From positions 1-6,235 of the forward strand of contig VFJU01000300.1 in NCBI GenBank assembly GCA_009885905.1: a stretch of 6,235 nucleotides of DNA, read 5' to 3'. This DNA comes from Verrucomicrobiota bacterium (GTDB lineage Bacteria > Verrucomicrobiota > Verrucomicrobiia > Verrucomicrobiales > Akkermansiaceae). The position numbers and the translations under genes were made by a program. The notes beneath the pieces were generated by a model. That model saw only the letters and a list, made by a program, of their open reading frames with translations. It was not told the DNA's origin and did no database searches. Position 1 is the stretch's first letter, and every line of letters starts with the position of its first letter. Below are positions 5,518-6,235 of this stretch, piece by piece.

Positions 5518-6235
5518 ATGTCGGATTCATCCCGAACGCTCAAAGTCGCGATCCCAAAAGGTAGTCTCCAACAGCCAACCATCGAGCTGTTGGCCAAGGC
5601 CGGCTATGAGATTTATGTTTCTTCGCGGGGGTTGCGCCCGAGTTCGAACGACCCGGAGCTGGATCTCTATTTGATACGTGCTCAGGAAATCGGTCGTTAT
5701 TTGGGCCAAGGATTCATCGATTGCGGAATTACAGGATACGACTGGGCATATGAAAATGGCGTGGATTTGGTGGATTTAGGCGAACTGCCGTATTCTCGCG
5801 CCACCGCCCGCCCGACCCGCTGGGTTTTGGTGGTGCCTGAAGACTCGCCGATCCGTAAGCCGGAGGACTTAGAAGGCAAACGTATCGCCACAGAGGGGGT
5901 TGGAATCACCGAGCGGTATCTAAAAGAGCGCGGAATCAAGGCGGAGGTTGAATTTTCCTGGGGTGCCACTGAGGTCAAAGTGCCGGATCTGGTCGACGCA
6001 ATCGTGGACGTCACCGAAACGGGTGATTCGATCCAGGCGAACCGCCTGCGTATCGTTGACACTTTACTCACCTCATTCCCGCATTTTTACGCCAGTCCTG
6101 CCGCCGCGTCCGATCCATGGAAGAAAGAGAAAATGGATCGCATCGCCCTGCTTCTCCAAGCCGCTCTCTGTGCCCGAGGCAAAGTCGGGCTTAAAATGAA
6201 TTTTCCAAGTGCTCGTTTGCCCGAGCTTCTTGAAA
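5518..6235 (+). CDS. hisG: ATP phosphoribosyltransferase HisG, long form, 3' end cut by the window
   Basis: The frame is open from an ATG at 5518 to the right edge, with 239 complete codons visible. The enzyme joins ATP and PRPP to give phosphoribosyl-ATP, the committed first step of histidine synthesis, in the cytoplasm. Family marks are LKVAIPKGSLQQPT (8-21), IDCGITGYDW (67-76), the central RIATEGVGITERYL (122-135), SWGATEVKVPDLVDAIVDVT (147-166) and the PRPP-binding loop DVTETGDSIQANRLR (164-178). The sequence KVGLKMNFPSARLPELLE (222-239) continues past the catalytic core. It is the start of the C-terminal ACT-like regulatory domain of long-form HisG, which is inhibited by histidine and needs no HisZ partner. 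About 50-60 residues are probably missing. The start gives the normal length before the first conserved block. No other his gene is visible on this side, and what follows lies outside the window. Confidence 0.95.
   Translation, partial: MSDSSRTLKVAIPKGSLQQPTIELLAKAGYEIYVSSRGLRPSSNDPELDLYLIRAQEIGRYLGQGFIDCGITGYDWAYENGVDLVDLGELPYSRATARPTRWVLVVPEDSPIRKPEDLEGKRIATEGVGITERYLKERGIKAEVEFSWGATEVKVPDLVDAIVDVTETGDSIQANRLRIVDTLLTSFPHFYASPAAASDPWKKEKMDRIALLLQAALCARGKVGLKMNFPSARLPELLE

Overview
The window looks like a chromosomal segment of a Gram-negative bacterium, tentatively Verrucomicrobiota (PVC group). I base this on the style of the exported GHL10-type glycosidase, the half-size EamA transporter, a relic of a polytopic LTA-synthase-like sulfatase, and the lack of a recognisable Shine-Dalgarno motif before every start. 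The assignment is made from memory of family sequences, without a search. I see no rRNA, tRNA, CRISPR array, insertion sequence, phage gene or replication origin. No gene-free stretch exceeds 93 bases.

Layout. Positions 1-3166 carry a leftward block. In transcription order this is a half-size EamA transporter (3166-2735), a badly eroded LTA-synthase/sulfatase-family gene (2650-2021), a membrane methyltransferase of the isoprenylcysteine carboxyl methyltransferase (ICMT) superfamily (2024-1437), and an exported GHL10 (DUF187) glycosidase (1362 to the left edge). The eroded gene's stop overlaps the methyltransferase start in an ATGA. The glycosidase is 3'-truncated by the window, with 454 residues visible. 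Position 3257 starts a rightward chromate transporter, chrA. It ends tail-to-tail with a leftward N-carbamoylputrescine amidase, aguB (5424-4567), and the two stop codons share the four bases TTAA. A 93-base divergent gap separates aguB from rightward hisG (5518 onward), whose 3' end lies outside the window.

How the genes relate. They do not form one pathway: hisG belongs to histidine synthesis, aguB to polyamine synthesis, chrA to anion efflux, and GHL10 to polysaccharide or peptidoglycan glycan cleavage. The methyltransferase and the sulfatase relic may once have been an envelope-lipid modification pair, which is inference. The most notable feature is the relic: a roughly 600-residue family appears shrunk to 209 codons by several internal deletions, yet an open frame and the downstream start/stop overlap remain. 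I found no convincing undescribed multi-gene system here.
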